From Veillonella sp. AM51-8BH (GTDB lineage: Bacteria; Bacillota; Negativicutes; Veillonellales; Veillonellaceae), in assembly GCF_003463825.1 (NCBI RefSeq), contig NZ_QSDY01000020.1, positions 1 to 29,313 of the forward strand: a DNA stretch of 29,313 nucleotides, in the 5' to 3' direction. The notes beneath the pieces were generated by a model, which saw only the letters and a program-made list of their open reading frames with translations, was not told the origin of the DNA and did no database searches. Below, piece by piece: positions 17,648 through 26,231 of the stretch. The translations under genes were made by a program, and so were the position numbers. Numbering within the stretch: position 1 is the first letter of the stretch; each line of letters starts with the position of its first letter.

Positions 17648-18573
17648 TATAAAATCTCCTTTAATAGTCTATCTGCATTTTTCCAGAACAATTTCTCACA
17701 TTGTTCCACAGATAAACCGGCCTCTTGAAATGCATCATATAATCGATACATTTCGGAAGCATCTTTAATTTCTGTATCTGGCTTAATACCATCAAAGTCG
17801 GTTCCTAATGCCACAACATCTTCCCCGCCTTTATTGATGAGATATAAGCCGTGTTTTACGATATCTTCAATCCGACTTATGGGTGATGTACCTAAAAAAG
17901 ATTGCGCAAAATTAAGGCCTATAACGCCACCCTTATTAGCAATCAGCTTGATTAAATGATCTGGTAAGTTTCTTGTATGGGCTGTAACTTCACGTGCATT
18001 GGAGTGAGATGCTATAAAAGGTACATCTAAAATATCTCCTAATTGCTCAGTACCAGCATCATTTAAATGAGAGCAATCAACGATAATGCCTAAATCCTGC
18101 ATAGCCTCCACAAATTCAACACCTTTCGATGTTAATTTTTTATGCTGCTCACCACAATGGGGCTCACCCAATCCATTTGGATAATTCCAAGTAAGCGTAA
18201 TTAGTCGAACACCATCTTGATAAGCTTGTTTAAGTTTATCTAAATCACCACCGAGTACGCCGCCCTCTTCAATAGACATGAGAGCTCCGATCTTACCGGA
18301 CTCATATACAGACACTATATCTTGATAAGAGAGCACATGTTGTATGTGCTCTCCATAATGCTGAATTTGTGATGTACATAAATTACGCATTGCTTCATAA
18401 CGACCATAAGGGTCATTTGTTTCACCAAGATTGATAAAAAGTGCGAAATCTTGCACCTTGCTGTGAGCCTTTTGTAACTTTTCTATATCGATTTTCCAAG
18501 TATTACGATACAGATCCCCACTACTAGGATGGTCTATTAATTTCATTATCGTATCGCAGTGTAAATCTATCAT
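17647..18573 (-). CDS. Membrane dipeptidase family (M19) peptidase
   Basis: A 308-aa zinc dipeptidase of the renal dipeptidase family, usually cytosolic in bacteria and able to cut L-D or D-D as well as L-L dipeptides. Metal motifs are seen in order: HCD at 4-6, SIEEGG near 100-105 (bridging Glu), DCSHLN near 150, IASHSNAR near 174-180 (His) and ALGTDFDG near 265. No signal peptide. It starts 25 bases after nrdR and is coupled to gmhA by a TAATG overlap. That tie to heptose synthesis hints at envelope turnover (for example peptidoglycan dipeptides), which is inference. Confidence 0.9.
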   Translation of the reverse strand: MIDLHCDTIMKLIDHPSSGDLYRNTWKIDIEKLQKAHSKVQDFALFINLGETNDPYGRYEAMRNLCTSQIQHYGEHIQHVLSYQDIVSVYESGKIGALMSIEEGGVLGGDLDKLKQAYQDGVRLITLTWNYPNGLGEPHCGEQHKKLTSKGVEFVEAMQDLGIIVDCSHLNDAGTEQLGDILDVPFIASHSNAREVTAHTRNLPDHLIKLIANKGGVIGLNFAQSFLGTSPISRIEDIVKHGLYLINKGGEDVVALGTDFDGIKPDTEIKDASEMYRLYDAFQEAGLSVEQCEKLFWKNADRLLKEIL

Positions 18574-18598
18574 AAAGCCTCACATGTAGTATTAGTAA

Positions 18599-19075
18599 TT
18601 AATTACGTTTTGGTTTCTTAGCATCTAGTTTCTTTAATGCTTTCAGTTCTTCCATAAAGCTATCAATATTATCAAACTTACGATATACGCTAGCAAAACG
18701 AACATATGCAACTTGGTCAATATCTTTTAATTGTTGCAATACAAGTTCGCCAATGCGATCCGTAGTTACCTCTTGATTGATTTCATTTCGAATATCGCGC
18801 TCTACATCGTTAACCACTTGTTCCATCACGGACATTGGCACGGTACGTTTATCACAAGAACGCAATAAGCCATTTAATAATTTACCGCGATCAAATAGTT
18901 CACGACGTCCGTTTTTCTTTAATACCATAAGTGGTACTTCTTCTATAATTTCATAGGTAGTAAAGCGACGGCCACAATTGATACATTCGCGGCGACGGCG
19001 AATACTATTACCTTCATCAGTCGTTCTAGAGTCTGTTACCTTCGTGTCTGTGTGTTGGCAATAAGGACATCTCAT
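18599..19075 (-). CDS. nrdR: Transcriptional repressor NrdR
   Basis: Zinc-finger and ATP-cone repressor of ribonucleotide reductase genes. 158 aa, normal size. The zinc ribbon uses Cys3, Cys6, Cys31 and Cys34 (MRCPYC and ECINCGRRF), with the DSR and RRRRE DNA-binding segments between. The ATP cone runs from about residue 45 (LMVLKKNGRRELFDRGKLLNGLLRSC) and binds ATP or dATP to sense the dNTP pool. Start ATG has AAGGAG nine bases upstream. No nrd reductase genes are in the window. A NrdR-box-like palindrome lies 62-75 bases upstream, suggesting autoregulation. Confidence 0.97.
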   Translation of the reverse strand: MRCPYCQHTDTKVTDSRTTDEGNSIRRRRECINCGRRFTTYEIIEEVPLMVLKKNGRRELFDRGKLLNGLLRSCDKRTVPMSVMEQVVNDVERDIRNEINQEVTTDRIGELVLQQLKDIDQVAYVRFASVYRKFDNIDSFMEELKALKKLDAKKPKRN

Positions 19076-19136
19076 CTGTTACTACTCCTTTTTTTAATAA
19101 TCACTCTAAAATAGTGCATAATACGCCCATTTTCTC

Positions 19137-19150
19137 TACTATATATAGTA
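19137..19150. promoter_or_regulatory. NrdR-box-like palindrome upstream of nrdR
   Basis: A perfect 14-bp palindrome, TACTATATATAGTA. Its 10-base core CTATATATAG fits the core CwAtATaTwG of the published NrdR-box consensus as I recall it; the outer bases fit less well. A TATTAT -10 candidate on the minus strand (19118-19123) places the palindrome over the -35 region. A second, weaker inverted repeat lies at 19102-19116; NrdR boxes usually occur in pairs, and this one is off in spacing. Confidence 0.5.
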
Positions 19151-19172
19151 CCATGAAACCCCTTAAAATACA

Positions 19173-19202
19173 AAGAATCCCTAGGATTTCCTAGGGATTC
19201 TT
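19173..19202 (-). terminator. Hairpin terminator after pyruvate carboxylase
   Basis: A 13-bp perfect stem (19173-19185 with 19190-19202) with a 4-base loop; on the minus strand it is followed by an interrupted T tract (TTTGTATTTT). It lies about 73 bases past the pyc stop and before the nrdR promoter. Confidence 0.8.
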
Positions 19203-19274
19203 CCATTATTCTACAGTATTTTATTTTATGAAATACTTTAGAAATAATATTTTTAATTTTACCTACGATTATGA

Positions 19275-22200
19275 CTATCGTTTAGGAGCATCTTGAACGC
19301 GAAGCAAGCAGTCACCAGATTCGATACGGCTACCTTCACGAACTAGAATTTCTTCTACGATACCATCGATAGGAGCTGTAATTGTTGTTTCCATCTTCAT
19401 CGCTTCTGTAACGATTAATGGTTCACCTTTAACTACAGATTGACCATTCTTAACGAGGATCTTAACAACAGAACCGGACAATGTAGCACCGATTTCGCCA
19501 GGATTAGATTCGTCTGCTTTACGACGAACAACACCAGTAGTCTTAGCATGTTTATCATGAACTTTAATGCCACGAGGTTGACCGTTGAACTCGAACAATA
19601 CGATACGGTTACCATCTTCATCAGGATCAGATACACCATTCATCTTAATGATCAATGTTTTACCTTTTTCGATAGTTACTTGGATTTCTTCACCACGCTT
19701 CATACCGAAGAAGAATGTTGGAGTATCGAGTACAGATACATCGCCAAAATCTTTTACAAATTTATTGTAATCTTGGTATACCTTAGGATATAAGCAGTAT
19801 GCGCTAATATCTTCATCAGTTGTATTAGCACCCATTTCGCTTAATTCATGACGAACATGTTCAAAGTCTGTTGGAGGTAATACTGCACCAGGACGAACTG
19901 TAATTGGTTTTGCACCTTTTAAGATGATTTTTTGTAACTCTTCAGGGAAACCTTGGTATGGAGTGCCAAGACGACCTTCAAAGAATTCTACTACGGATTG
20001 AGGGAAGTCTAATACATCGCCTTTTTCGTAAATATCTTTTTCAGTCAAGTTGTTTTGTACCATGTACAATGTCATGTCACCTACAACTTTAGAGGATGGA
20101 GTTACTTTAATGATATCACCAAACATCATATTTACTTGATGATATACTTTTTTGATATCATTCCAACGATCACCAAGGCCTACCATCTTAGCTTGTTGTT
20201 GCAAGTTGGAGTATTGGCCACCTGGCATTTCATGTTGATATACTTCAGTGTTAGGGTATGCTTCTGCTTTATCTACACCTTTGTAGTATGGACGAATGCT
20301 ACCAAAGTAATGAGACATTTCTTCCATGTAGTCAATGTTCATGTCAGGTTGACGGTCATGGCCACTCAAAGCATAGTACATAGAGTTCATGCTAGGTTGA
20401 GATGTGCCATTAGCAAATGCAGAGTATGCCAAGTCGATAACGTCTACACCAGCATCTACAGCACGACCATAAGAGTAGATAGCATTGCCAGAACCTTCAT
20501 GAGTATGTAAATGAATTGGCACTGTTACAGCATCTTTTAATGCAGATACAAGATTATAAGCTGCTTGAGGTTTTAAAAGACCTGCCATATCTTTGATAGC
20601 AATAATATTAGCACCCGCTTTTTCAAGCTCTTTAGCCATATTTACATAGTAACCTAAATTGTATTTAGGACGGCTACTATCAAGAATATCACCTGTATAG
20701 CACAATGCTACTTCAGCAATTTTATTTTGTGCACGTACTTCATCAATAGCTACATGCATATTATCAAGGCTATTTAAGCTATCAAATACACGGAATACAT
20801 CAATGCCGTTTGTAGCAGCACGTTGGATAAATTGACGAACTACATTATCTGGATAAGATGTGTAACCTACTGCATTGGCACCGCGAATCAACATTTGAAG
20901 CAATGTATTTGGTACTTCACGACGGAACATGCGTAAGCGTTCCCATGGATCTTCATGTAAGAAGCGATAGGATACGTCGAATGTAGCACCGCCCCAGCAC
21001 TCTAATGAGAATAAGTTAGGAACACCTTTCGCAGCATGACCAGCTACGCGTGCCATATCAATTGTACGTAAACGTGTAGCAAACAAGGATTGATGAGCAT
21101 CACGCCATGTAGTATCTGTAAAGAATACTTGTTTTTGGTCAGATAACCATTTACTGAAGCCTTCTGGACCTAATTCATCAAATTTTTGTTTTGTACCAGC
21201 TGCAGGAGATACATCTAAATTAGATGGCATTTGAATTGGTTCAAAATCAGGTACTTCTTGAGGGCCTGCACCAGAGTAACCATTGATTGTTACGTCTGCA
21301 ATGTAACGCAATAATTTAGTACCGCGGTCACGGTCAGGTTTCAATTCGAATAATTCTGGATGATCTTCGATGAAGTTAACAGTGTAGTTACCGCTTTGGA
21401 ATTCAGGATGTTCAAGAACGTTAATCAAGAAGTGAATATTTGTTTTAACGCCACGAATACGGAATTCTTTCAAGCAACGAAGCATTTTACGAATAGTTTC
21501 TTCATTGTTAGGACCAAATGCAGTTGCTTTTACAAGTAAGGAATCATAGTAAGGTGTTACTACGGCACCTGTGAAAGCATTACCAGAGTCTAAGCGGATA
21601 CCAAAGCCACCGGAGCTACGATATGCCAAGATTTTACCTGTATCAGGCATGAAGTTATTTTTAGGATTTTCTGTAGTGATACGACATTGAATTGCAGTAC
21701 CTTTACAAGGAACTTCATCTTGTGCAGGAATGCCTACTTCTGGGCTATGTAAGTCATAACCTTCAGCAATACGGATTTGAGAATGAACAATATCAATATC
21801 TGTAATCATTTCTGTTACAGTATGTTCTACTTGGATACGAGGGTTAACTTCGATGAAATAGAAGGAGCCATCAGCAGTTACCAAGAATTCTACAGTACCC
21901 GCATTAACGTAGCCAACATTTTTCATGATTTTTACAGCTGCATCACATACGGCTTTACGAGTTTCTAATGGCAATGCAAAAGCTGGCGCCATTTCAACAA
22001 CTTTTTGGTGACGACGTTGTACAGAGCAATCACGTTCATGTAAATGAACTACATTACCATGTTCATCACCAAGGATTTGTACTTCAATATGTTTAGGTTC
22101 AACGATAAGTTTTTCTACATATACATCATCATCGCCAAAAGCAGCTTTTGCTTCAGATTTAGCGCGATCATATGCATCACGAAGATCTTCTTTGCGATGA

Positions 22201-22721
22201 ACCTCACGCATACCACGGCCGCCACCGCCATTTACGGCTTTAATCATCAATGGGAAACCATGAGTATTTGCAAATTCTTCTAATTGTTCAAAATCACGCA
22301 AAGCCCCATCTGAGCCAGGGATCATTGGGATATCTGCCAATTTAGCTTGTGCACGAGCATTAACCTTATCACCGAACATATTTAAATGTTCTACATGAGG
22401 TCCGATAAAGATGATACCTTCTTCACCGCAACGACGAGCGAACTCTTCGTTTTCAGATAAGAAGCCATAGCCTGGATGAATAGCATCAATATCATGTTCT
22501 TTTGCAATACGGATAATATCTTCAATATCAAGATATGCCTCAACTGGTTTTTTACCTTCCCCTACGAGATAGGCTTCGTCAGCTTGGTTGCGATGCAAGG
22601 ATAATGTATCCTCTTTGGAATAAATGGCTACAGTTTTAATACCCATTTCATTACATGCACGGAACACGCGGATCGCAATTTCACCACGGTTGGCAACCAA
22701 TACGGATTTAATTTTTCTCAT
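19275..22721 (-). CDS. pyc: Pyruvate carboxylase
   Basis: Converts pyruvate, bicarbonate and ATP to oxaloacetate, an anaplerotic step important for an organism living on lactate or pyruvate. One 1148-aa chain with all domains: biotin carboxylase (GGGGRGM near 165, EVNPRIQVEHTVTE near 290), carboxyltransferase (FFTDTTWRDAHQSLFATR near 535, metal-binding HLHTHEGSG near 740), allosteric/tetramerisation region, and a C-terminal biotinyl domain with AMKMET, the biotin Lys at about 1109. I chose ATG 22721 because AGGAGG lies 7 bases before it; 8 more codons upstream are open but have no site. Monocistronic, with a terminator downstream and an unusually palindrome-rich 260-base upstream region. Confidence 0.98.
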   Translation of the reverse strand: MRKIKSVLVANRGEIAIRVFRACNEMGIKTVAIYSKEDTLSLHRNQADEAYLVGEGKKPVEAYLDIEDIIRIAKEHDIDAIHPGYGFLSENEEFARRCGEEGIIFIGPHVEHLNMFGDKVNARAQAKLADIPMIPGSDGALRDFEQLEEFANTHGFPLMIKAVNGGGGRGMREVHRKEDLRDAYDRAKSEAKAAFGDDDVYVEKLIVEPKHIEVQILGDEHGNVVHLHERDCSVQRRHQKVVEMAPAFALPLETRKAVCDAAVKIMKNVGYVNAGTVEFLVTADGSFYFIEVNPRIQVEHTVTEMITDIDIVHSQIRIAEGYDLHSPEVGIPAQDEVPCKGTAIQCRITTENPKNNFMPDTGKILAYRSSGGFGIRLDSGNAFTGAVVTPYYDSLLVKATAFGPNNEETIRKMLRCLKEFRIRGVKTNIHFLINVLEHPEFQSGNYTVNFIEDHPELFELKPDRDRGTKLLRYIADVTINGYSGAGPQEVPDFEPIQMPSNLDVSPAAGTKQKFDELGPEGFSKWLSDQKQVFFTDTTWRDAHQSLFATRLRTIDMARVAGHAAKGVPNLFSLECWGGATFDVSYRFLHEDPWERLRMFRREVPNTLLQMLIRGANAVGYTSYPDNVVRQFIQRAATNGIDVFRVFDSLNSLDNMHVAIDEVRAQNKIAEVALCYTGDILDSSRPKYNLGYYVNMAKELEKAGANIIAIKDMAGLLKPQAAYNLVSALKDAVTVPIHLHTHEGSGNAIYSYGRAVDAGVDVIDLAYSAFANGTSQPSMNSMYYALSGHDRQPDMNIDYMEEMSHYFGSIRPYYKGVDKAEAYPNTEVYQHEMPGGQYSNLQQQAKMVGLGDRWNDIKKVYHQVNMMFGDIIKVTPSSKVVGDMTLYMVQNNLTEKDIYEKGDVLDFPQSVVEFFEGRLGTPYQGFPEELQKIILKGAKPITVRPGAVLPPTDFEHVRHELSEMGANTTDEDISAYCLYPKVYQDYNKFVKDFGDVSVLDTPTFFFGMKRGEEIQVTIEKGKTLIIKMNGVSDPDEDGNRIVLFEFNGQPRGIKVHDKHAKTTGVVRRKADESNPGEIGATLSGSVVKILVKNGQSVVKGEPLIVTEAMKMETTITAPIDGIVEEILVREGSRIESGDCLLRVQDAPKR

Positions 22722-23006
22722 GTATTGCCTCCTACTAGCTTCCACTAATGTGAACTATCAGCTTTCATTTTTATTAATATATGAATATTTCCTATACTTA
22801 TAGTCAAAACAATATATTTGGAAAACTCATCAAAATTTATGATGAGTACAATATTCATAATTACATATAACTATTATACAATATTTTCCACATATTTAAA
22901 GGATTATATTAATTACGAAATCATAAAATACATTATTCGCTGTTCATGAGTAAAACTCATATGTCTTTTATCGATGTACATCGAACTAGTTCTATATACT
23001 ATATAA
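22722..23006. promoter_or_regulatory. AT-rich pyc upstream region with three palindromes
   Basis: The gap between apeB-like and pyc has no ORF. It holds ACTCATCA-7-TGATGAGT (22825-22847), ATGAGT-AAA-ACTCAT (22946-22960) and the perfect 14-mer TCGATGTACATCGA (22971-22984). The first two share the half-site TGAGT in different arrangement. On the minus strand a TTGACT followed by AT-rich sequence lies about 75 bases before the pyc start and may be the -35. Roles as operators or RNA hairpins are inferred. Confidence 0.5.
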
Positions 23007-24352
23007 TTAATCACCTAAGAAATGATTCATTAATCGGTTGAGTTGTTCTTGGTCATTGGCCCCCATCAACTCACGTGCAGAATGCATTGCCAATAATGGT
23101 AACCCTACATCCATAGTTCTCATCGGCAACATAGCAGATGAAATAGAACCAACTGTAGAGCCCCCTGGTATATCAGAACGATTTACATAAATTTGGTAGT
23201 TTGCCTCAGCTTCATCACACAAACCTTTAACAATGGCAATGGCTCTGGCATCACCTGCATAAGATTGGCTACATGCGATTTTTAAGGCTACCCCTTTATT
23301 AAGTGTAGGAATATTAGTGATATCATTTTTCTCAGGATAATTTGGATGTAAACCATGGGCTACATCAGAGGAAACCATAAATCCTTTTGAAATGAAACTT
23401 TCCATCTCTTGATTGGAATATCCCAATGCATCATATACACGTTTAATAAGGTTTGGTAAAAGCATACCTGCCCCACCTTGTTTTGTACGACTCCCTACCT
23501 CTTCATTATCAAAGAGAATCGCACAGCGTACACCATTAGCATTATGTTTACGAGCTTGAATAATCCCGGAAAGTACACCAAACAAGATGTTAAATTGTCT
23601 AAACGCGGTGCACTAATAAAATCTCCTTCTGTGCCCAAGACACAACCTTGTTCTGTTGGATATAATGTCATTTCATAGGACAAAATTTCAGATGGATCAC
23701 AATTGACTTCATCAGCCAAGAACGTAGTCCACTCATCATATTGAGTATCAGACTCTGGGAATAAACTTGGATTATTACTATCATGTAAAGATTTTGTAGA
23801 TTGTTCCTCATCCTTACGCTCCATCATTAATATAGGAAGCATTTCCTTTTGGCGATTTAATTTAACCCCATCATTAACGGAACGATTCATATGTATAGCT
23901 AAATTTGGAACGATCGCAATAGGACGTTTTGTATCAACCAATACGGAATCAACATCAAAGGCATTATCACCTTTTAATACAACAGTACCAGCCGCTCCTA
24001 GAGGACGATCAAGCCATGTATTTTCAATGAGACCACCATACATTTCTACATTAAGTTTAGTGTACCCTTTTACAGAGGTAATAGGATTAGGTTTAACACG
24101 GATCGCAGGAAAATCCGTATGCGCCGAAGCAATGCGTAATGTATCTTCAGGTTTTTTACCTATATGAAAGGTAAATAATGTAGTACCAAATACATTAACA
24201 ACATAAGAACCAGAGTCTAATTGCCACTCATCATCTAAATTAAGTTCTGTAAATCCTGAGTCCAATAACATTTGCAAACTTGTATCTACCGTATGGTACG
24301 GCGATGTACAGGCACCAATATATTTCAATAACTGTTCATTATCAAATTTCAT
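23007..24352 (-). pseudogene. M18 aminopeptidase, ApeB-like, split by a one-base frameshift
   Basis: Zinc aminopeptidase of the aspartyl-aminopeptidase branch of M18. The N-terminal part (from ATG 24352, RBS AGGAGG) has SAHTDFPAIRVKP with His and Asp ligands and GGLIENTWLDRPLGAAG; it reaches APRLDNLTSC. The C-terminal part resumes at FGVLSGIIQARKH, then LFDNEEVGSRTKQGG (catalytic Glu), SSDVAHGLHPNYPEKN, IPGGSTVGSI and MHSARELMG (His ligand). One extra T at 23580-23582 (TGTTTGG to TGTTTTGG) joins the halves to give about 448 aa, the family norm. All active-site motifs are kept, so a sequencing error is likelier than a dead gene. The other M18 gene, at 9446-10837, belongs to a different subgroup. 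Confidence 0.92.
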
Positions 24353-24465
24353 AGTTTCCTCCTATGTAAAATAATGATGCAATTCTTTTATTCACTAGGA
24401 ATAGTTTATACATGTATAATATTACAACATATACATTAATAATATATTAACTACACTTATTTTAT

Positions 24466-24497
24466 CACAAAAAAGCCGTCCCAAACGGGACGGCTTT
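24466..24497 (-). terminator. Terminator of the DASS transporter gene
   Basis: An 11-bp perfect stem (24472-24482 with 24487-24497), 4-base loop, then six T residues on the minus strand. It lies about 90 bases past the transporter stop codon. Confidence 0.9.
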
Positions 24498-24585
24498 CCG
24501 TATATTTTGTAACTACATATCAAAACAACTCTAAAATCTAAAGTTTTTATGTATTACAAGTATATTAGTTTATCGTTTTCAGATC

Positions 24586-25986
24586 TTACCACATACCGAT
24601 AGCTTTCATCCATACGGAACCAAGTCCCATAAAGATAATCAAGTTGATTACGGATGCGAAGAAACCAAGTTTCCACCATGTATTTTGAGGAACATAACCA
24701 GTATTGAAGATTACTGGAGATGGACCGGCTGCATAGTGAGTTAAAGACATACACAAGTTAGATGTGAATGCAATCATCAATAATGTTAACATTGGTGGTG
24801 CACCTGCAGAGATAGCAATTGCAGAAAATGCTACGAACATGGCAGAAATATGTGCAGTCAAGGATGCAAATACATAGTGGGAATATGTATTAATAAGTAC
24901 AGCTATTACGAAGGCAATAATCCAAGATCCTTCTGGAATATAACCACCTACAAGTACTGTTGCCCATTTGATGAAACCTAATTTGGACAAGAAACCAGCA
25001 AAGCCCATTAATGTACCCATCCAAACTAATGTATCCCAAGCACCTTTTTCACTTTTAACATCGTCCCAAACAAGAACACTTGTAGCAAGCAAAATAGAAA
25101 TACCTAAGAATGCAACAGTTGTTGCATCAAGTTTAGTAAATTGAGAAGTAGCCCATAAAACTAAAGCTAAAATAAATACGCCTAGCATAACCCATTCTTG
25201 GAAGGACATTTTACCAAGGCCTTTTAACTCTTCTTTAATCATTTGTTGTGCTTCACGAGCATCTTTAATTTCAGGTGGATAAACTTTATAAATAAAGTAC
25301 GGCATAATGATTAATGCAATGATACCAGGCACGATAGCTGCCATAGCCCAGTCGCCCCACGTGATACCGATGCCAAAGGATTGAAGCGCCAATGCTGCAA
25401 CCAATGTGTTACCAGCCATGGATGTTTGGAACATAGCAGATGTAATCGTATTAACTTGATAAATGGATTGCATCAAGAAGGAACCAATTTTACGAGGACC
25501 ATCTTGAGGTTCAGAACCAAATGCTTTTGCCAAGCTAGTAGTAATCGGCATAATAACACCACCTACACGAGCTGTGTTGGATGGAGTTGCGGGAGCCAAA
25601 ATTAGATCAGATAAAGCTAATGCATAAGCTAAACGTAAGGAGCTACTACCAAAAGCAGCAATCAAATTATATGCAATACGTTTCCCCAAACCAGTTTTAA
25701 TAAAGCCACGAGAGAATAAGAACGCACCTACGATTAACCAAATAGCAGAGTTAGCAAAACCCGAGATAGCTTCACCGATTTTCAAAGTACCAGTCAAAGC
25801 TGCCACAGTAATCACAACGATGGATACGCCACCAATCGGTAATGGCTGAGTAATAAAGCCTACGATTGTAGCCACAAAGATGGCGAATAAATGCCAAGAT
25901 TGAGGTGTTAACCCCTCTGGTGTCGGAATAAACCATAGGCCTATACCAAAGACCGCTGGAATAATCCAGTTTAACAGTTTTTTCAT
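24586..25986 (-). CDS. DASS family anion/dicarboxylate transporter
   Basis: A 466-aa integral membrane protein with 11-13 predicted hydrophobic segments, of the divalent anion:sodium symporter family (CitT/TtdT-like antiporters included). Family marks are SAIWLIVGAFLFSRGF near 85, LAPATPSNTARVGGVIMPI near 135 with the substrate-binding SNT, and SLTHYAAGPSPVIF near 425 with the second signature. Substrate is probably a C4-dicarboxylate, citrate or tartrate; the sequence alone does not decide. I chose ATG 25986 because AGGAGG lies 7 bases upstream; the open frame reaches 26067. It ends in its own terminator. Dicarboxylate exchange would fit with the pyruvate carboxylase nearby. Confidence 0.92.
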   Translation of the reverse strand: MKKLLNWIIPAVFGIGLWFIPTPEGLTPQSWHLFAIFVATIVGFITQPLPIGGVSIVVITVAALTGTLKIGEAISGFANSAIWLIVGAFLFSRGFIKTGLGKRIAYNLIAAFGSSSLRLAYALALSDLILAPATPSNTARVGGVIMPITTSLAKAFGSEPQDGPRKIGSFLMQSIYQVNTITSAMFQTSMAGNTLVAALALQSFGIGITWGDWAMAAIVPGIIALIIMPYFIYKVYPPEIKDAREAQQMIKEELKGLGKMSFQEWVMLGVFILALVLWATSQFTKLDATTVAFLGISILLATSVLVWDDVKSEKGAWDTLVWMGTLMGFAGFLSKLGFIKWATVLVGGYIPEGSWIIAFVIAVLINTYSHYVFASLTAHISAMFVAFSAIAISAGAPPMLTLLMIAFTSNLCMSLTHYAAGPSPVIFNTGYVPQNTWWKLGFFASVINLIIFMGLGSVWMKAIGMW

Positions 25987-26180
25987 ACACATACCTCCTA
26001 CATAGGAAAAAACTAAAATATATACCGCTGAAATACCAAGGCATCGCAAGGTGACTATAACACACACAGTAGCCCCCTATCCTACGGTGTCTTCAGTATA
26101 TATCAGTAGTATGTGAAGTGAGATATATAATTATTTCTTCTTATAATAAATATAATATATTACATCATAAAAAGAAATGA

Positions 26181-26215
26181 AAAAAAGCTGTGCATCACGA
26201 GGTATGCACAGCTTT
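26181..26215 (-). terminator. Terminator of the mrp gene
   Basis: A 12-bp perfect stem (26184-26195 with 26204-26215) with an 8-base loop is followed by TTTTTTT on the minus strand, 17 bases past the mrp stop codon. Confidence 0.92.
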
Positions 26216-26231
26216 CATTAAAATATAAATC

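Noticed and set aside
20055..20510. A 151-aa plus-strand open frame
   Set aside because: Antisense to the carboxyltransferase part of pyc, with low-quality composition; a shadow.
24406..24419. Palindrome TTATACATGTATAA upstream of the apeB-like gene
   Set aside because: A perfect 14-mer, but in very AT-rich DNA and with no well-placed promoter to give it meaning; left as a weak observation.
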